Below are positions 61,803 through 64,000 of a stretch of DNA of 64,000 nt, in pieces. Numbering within the stretch: position 1 is the stretch's first letter; the number at the start of each line of letters is the position of its first letter. Below the pieces are notes generated by a model that worked only from the letters and a program-made list of their open reading frames with translations, was not told the DNA's origin and did no database searches. The position numbers were made by a program, and so were the translations under genes. Source of the DNA: Effrenium voratum (lineage: Eukaryota > Sar > Dinophyceae > Suessiales > Symbiodiniaceae); assembly GCA_963377175.1 (NCBI GenBank), contig CAUJNA010001032.1, positions 20,001 through 84,000 of the forward strand. Direction: 5' to 3'.

Positions 61803-62030
61803 TTATGATATTAAATACACCAAGAAGGATAAGAAGCACTATCCTTTGCGGAAACATGTTTGTGAGCTTATTCTATTTAGTAGATTAGGATGCCAAGTAC
61901 ACTGTGAAGGATAAAAAGCATTATCTTTCGTGGAAGCATGTTGTACGTAGATTATGATGCTAAGTAGACTATGAAGGATGTGAAGCACTATCCTTCACGG
62001 AAGCATGTATGTGAGCTTGTCCTACTTTTC
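61803..62030. repeat. Three hairpin repeats of the 38-kb type
   Basis: Units start at about 61803, 61882 and 61945. Each carries the GAAGGAT...ATCCTT(T/C) or a decayed hairpin and GGAA(G/A)CATGT. The third lies inside the right 210-bp repeat. Confidence 0.8.
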
Positions 62031-62151
62031 GCGCAGTGTTCATTAACTGTAAGTAGATGCATGCTTGGCATTGCTGTGTAGTCCTCTTTCTGCAGAAACG
62101 TGGCTCTAGTCCTTTAGTGCAAAAGCAACTAGGCGCCGCCGCAATGAGTTC
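61942..62151. repeat. 210-bp direct repeat, right copy
   Basis: Matches 51167-51376 with three substitutions (C/T, A/G, G/A). It keeps a whole intron and 56 bases of an exon but is cut off from the rest of gene W, so it is non-functional as an exon here. Confidence 0.95.
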
Positions 62152-62346
62152 TCCCGCTGCAGTGCGCTGGCATTGTGCTTTGAGCGATGTTTTGATTCGA
62201 TGCTGCGCATGTAAAAAAAATCCTCCGGAATAGCCGTGACTGCCAACCAAATGCAACAGGTACTGCAGTCAGGTGCCGTGACATGGCATTTGCAGTAGAG
62301 GCTCATCACCGGTCACCCCTTCTCGCCGCAAGTCGGGGCCGCGATT

Positions 62347-62614
62347 CATCTGACACTGTCAGGACCAGCACGCCTCAACTGTACCTCGCCTTTGCAATCA
62401 TAGACAAATTCAGCACCGTGGTGTCAGGGGCAGTTGGTGTAGTGGTATCACACCCGCTCAGCATGCGGGAGGCCCCGGGTTCAATCCCCAGACTGTCCAT
62501 GCTCAATTTAGTTCTGTTTGCTGCTGCGGGGACGAGCAGCCATCATGATAGTCATGTCCACGCATCTTTTGCATCACCAATGCTCTCTAACGTCACCCTT
62601 GGAATGTATACTAT
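62347..62614. repeat. 268-bp repeat block with tRNA-like gene, copy 1
   Basis: Nearly identical to 63179-63446. It consists of a leader (CAGCACGCCTCAACTGTACC ...), the tRNA-like sequence, and a tail (GCTCAATTTAGTTCTGTTTG ... ACGTCACCCTT). This could be a tRNA-derived SINE or a duplicated tRNA locus. Confidence 0.8.
62428..62499 (+). tRNA. tRNA-like gene, anticodon position AGC (alanine type)
   Basis: 72 nt fold as a cloverleaf: acceptor GGGCAGT/ACTGTCC (7 pairs), D arm with AGTGG, anticodon stem CCCGC/GCGGG, loop TCAGCAT, T arm CCGGG-TTCAATC-CCCAG, discriminator A. Internal promoter boxes are close to consensus. Position 33 is C, where working tRNAs have U, which argues for a tRNA-derived repeat or a pseudo-tRNA. 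Confidence 0.55.
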
Positions 62615-62708
62615 AGATTATTATAGATATAGATATAGAAGTATAGAAGTAGAAGTTATAGATATAGATATAGAAGTAGAAGAGAAGATATAGAATAGAA
62701 GATGCTAA

Positions 62709-63140
62709 CCATATACACTATTTATACACTATAGAATGTGCACGAAAGAATATACACTATAGAAGATGATAACCAGCAGTCCTCATGATAATCATGTCCA
62801 CGCAGCTTTTGCATCTCCAACAGTCAGCATAATGATCATGTCCACGCATCTTTTTGCATCACCAATAGCCAAAGTGCGGCGCATTTTTGCTTTGCTTGCG
62901 CGAAAATGCACCACGCCTCGAAACCATATACACTATATATACACTATCGAATGTGCACGATAGAATATACACTATAGAAGATGATAACCAGCAGTCCTCA
63001 TGATAATCATGTCCACGCAGCTTTTGCATCTCCAACAGTCATCATAAGGATCATGTCCAGGCAGCTTTTTGCATCACCAATAGCCAAAGTGCGGCGCATT
63101 TTTGCTTTGCTTGCGCGAAAATGCACCACGCCTCGAATGT
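62709..63140. repeat. Tandem pair of ~220-bp units
   Basis: Units from 62709 and 62934 share CCATATACACTAT, GATGATAACCAGCAGTCCTC, ATGATAATCATGTCCACGCA, GCCAAAGTGCGGCGC and AAAATGCACCACGCCTCGAA. A third partial copy starts at about 63570. Confidence 0.8.
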
Positions 63141-63178
63141 GGCTCACTCCATTGAAAATGCGCCTCGCCTTTCGCCCT

Positions 63179-63446
63179 CATCTGGCACTGTCAGGAGCAG
63201 CACGCCTCAACTGTACCTCGCCGTTTCAATCATAGACAAATTGAGCACCGTGGTGTCAGGGGCAGTTGGCGTAGTGGTATCACACCCGCTCAGTATGCGG
63301 GAGGCCCCGGGTTCAAATCCCAGACTGTCCATGCTCAATTTAGTTCTGTTTGCTGCTGCGAGGACGAGCAGCCATCATGATAGTCATGTCCACGCATCTT
63401 TTGCATCACCAATGCTCTCTAACGTCACCCTTAAAATGTATACTAT
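63179..63446. repeat. 268-bp repeat block with tRNA-like gene, copy 2
   Basis: Second copy of the block at 62347-62614, with few differences, again followed by an ATAGA-rich stretch. Confidence 0.8.
63260..63331 (+). tRNA. tRNA-like gene, anticodon position AGT
   Basis: Same cloverleaf as copy 1. The D-arm base change restores a better A box (TGGCGTAGTGG), and the T loop is TTCAAAT. The anticodon loop is TCAGTAT, so position 34-36 reads AGT (threonine type) instead of AGC, and position 33 is again C. Drift in the anticodon suggests it is not under selection as a tRNA. Confidence 0.45.
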
Positions 63447-63692
63447 AGAAGATAGAAGATATAGAAGATATAGAATATATATATATATTATATATAGAAG
63501 ATAGAAGATAGAAGATGATAACCAGCAATCCTTATTACCTCATTAGACTATATACCTCATATACACTATAGAAGATGATAACCAGCAATCCTCATGATAA
63601 TCATGTCCACGCAGCTTTTGCATCTCCAGCAGTCATCATGATGATCATGTCCACGCATCTTTTGCTAAGCATCCGCGTGATGGACAACTTTA

Positions 63693-63721
63693 GTTGATCC
63701 TGCCAGTAGTCATATGCTTGT
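63693..63721 (+). pseudogene. Fragment of the 5' end of 18S rRNA
   Basis: GTTGATCCTGCCAGTAGTCA followed by TATGCTTGT is the conserved start of eukaryotic small-subunit rRNA. It stops after 29 bases and runs directly into TAGACAAATTCAG, a part of the tRNA-block leader that then breaks off within the tRNA start (GGGGCAGTT). Confidence 0.85.
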
Positions 63722-63831
63722 AGACAAATTCAGAACCATGGTGTCAGGGGCAGTTAATGTTTTTCTTCTGCAGATGGGTTGTCCATTAGGCCGCGCAGAC
63801 TACCCTGACAAAATTGCAAGTTTGTCAAGGT

Positions 63832-64000
63832 TGAGATGAGGACGATGATAAAGATAAGGAAGATGATGAAGATGATGATGATTATGATGATGATGATGAT
63901 GATGATGAGACGACCAGACAAGCTACTGGCAGGCTCAAACTAGGTAGGATACCATGATGATAATCACGAGGATGATGATGAACATGATGAGGATGATGAT
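63832..64000. repeat. (GAT)n / GATGAG degenerate array
   Basis: Degenerate GAT-based trinucleotides to the end of the window, broken at about 63909-63952. Confidence 0.9.

Noticed and set aside
51167..62151. Long terminal repeats of a retrotransposon
   Set aside because: The repeats are only 210 bp, contain an exon/intron junction and lack TG...CA ends, and there is no reverse transcriptase, integrase or primer site between them.

Overview
The window looks like nuclear DNA of a dinoflagellate, probably of the Symbiodiniaceae/Suessiales type (an inference). It is gene-poor and crowded with microsatellites and short inverted-repeat elements. Two multi-exon genes can be rebuilt only by joining tiny exons, and most of their introns start with GC rather than GT, a known dinoflagellate habit. 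One candidate relic of the dinoflagellate spliced leader is present. Nothing looks prokaryotic.

Left part (1-33 kb), host-type sequence. A dual-specificity-phosphatase-like gene runs from 7.8 to 12.3 kb (five exons found). The second half of an ABCC-type ABC transporter runs from 17.4 to 30.6 kb (up to nine exons found, from transmembrane domain 2 to the start of the second nucleotide-binding domain). A small intronless gene for a secreted cysteine-rich protein lies inside one transporter intron. Several families of 60-140 bp elements with terminal inverted repeats fill introns and spacers.

Middle part (33.5-51.5 kb). Four spliced genes of unknown function lie on the plus strand (called X, Y, Z and W here). 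Their introns are mostly 40-210 bp and all start with GT, unlike those on the left. Between them are a 323-bp tandem duplication of an exon-intron-exon block, an array of ~85-bp hairpin repeats, and a stretch (44.3-49.7 kb) of host-type inverted-repeat elements, candidate exons and long CTTT arrays.

Right part (51.5-64 kb). An uninterrupted 3230-residue ORF encodes a Helitron-type replicase: an OTU-like protease domain, an HUH/two-tyrosine Rep domain, a PIF1-like helicase and a C-terminal array of CxxC modules. It sits between two 210-bp direct repeats (207 of 210 identical) whose left copy spans an intron and part of the last exon of gene W. The hairpin repeats at 38 kb, 51.2 kb and 61.8 kb link the middle and right parts. 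Beyond them is a repeat field with two tRNA-like genes in a duplicated 268-bp block and a 29-bp piece of the 5' end of 18S rRNA joined to the same block.

The gene models come from phase-matched splicing and family recognition by eye. No transcript, alignment or database search was available.
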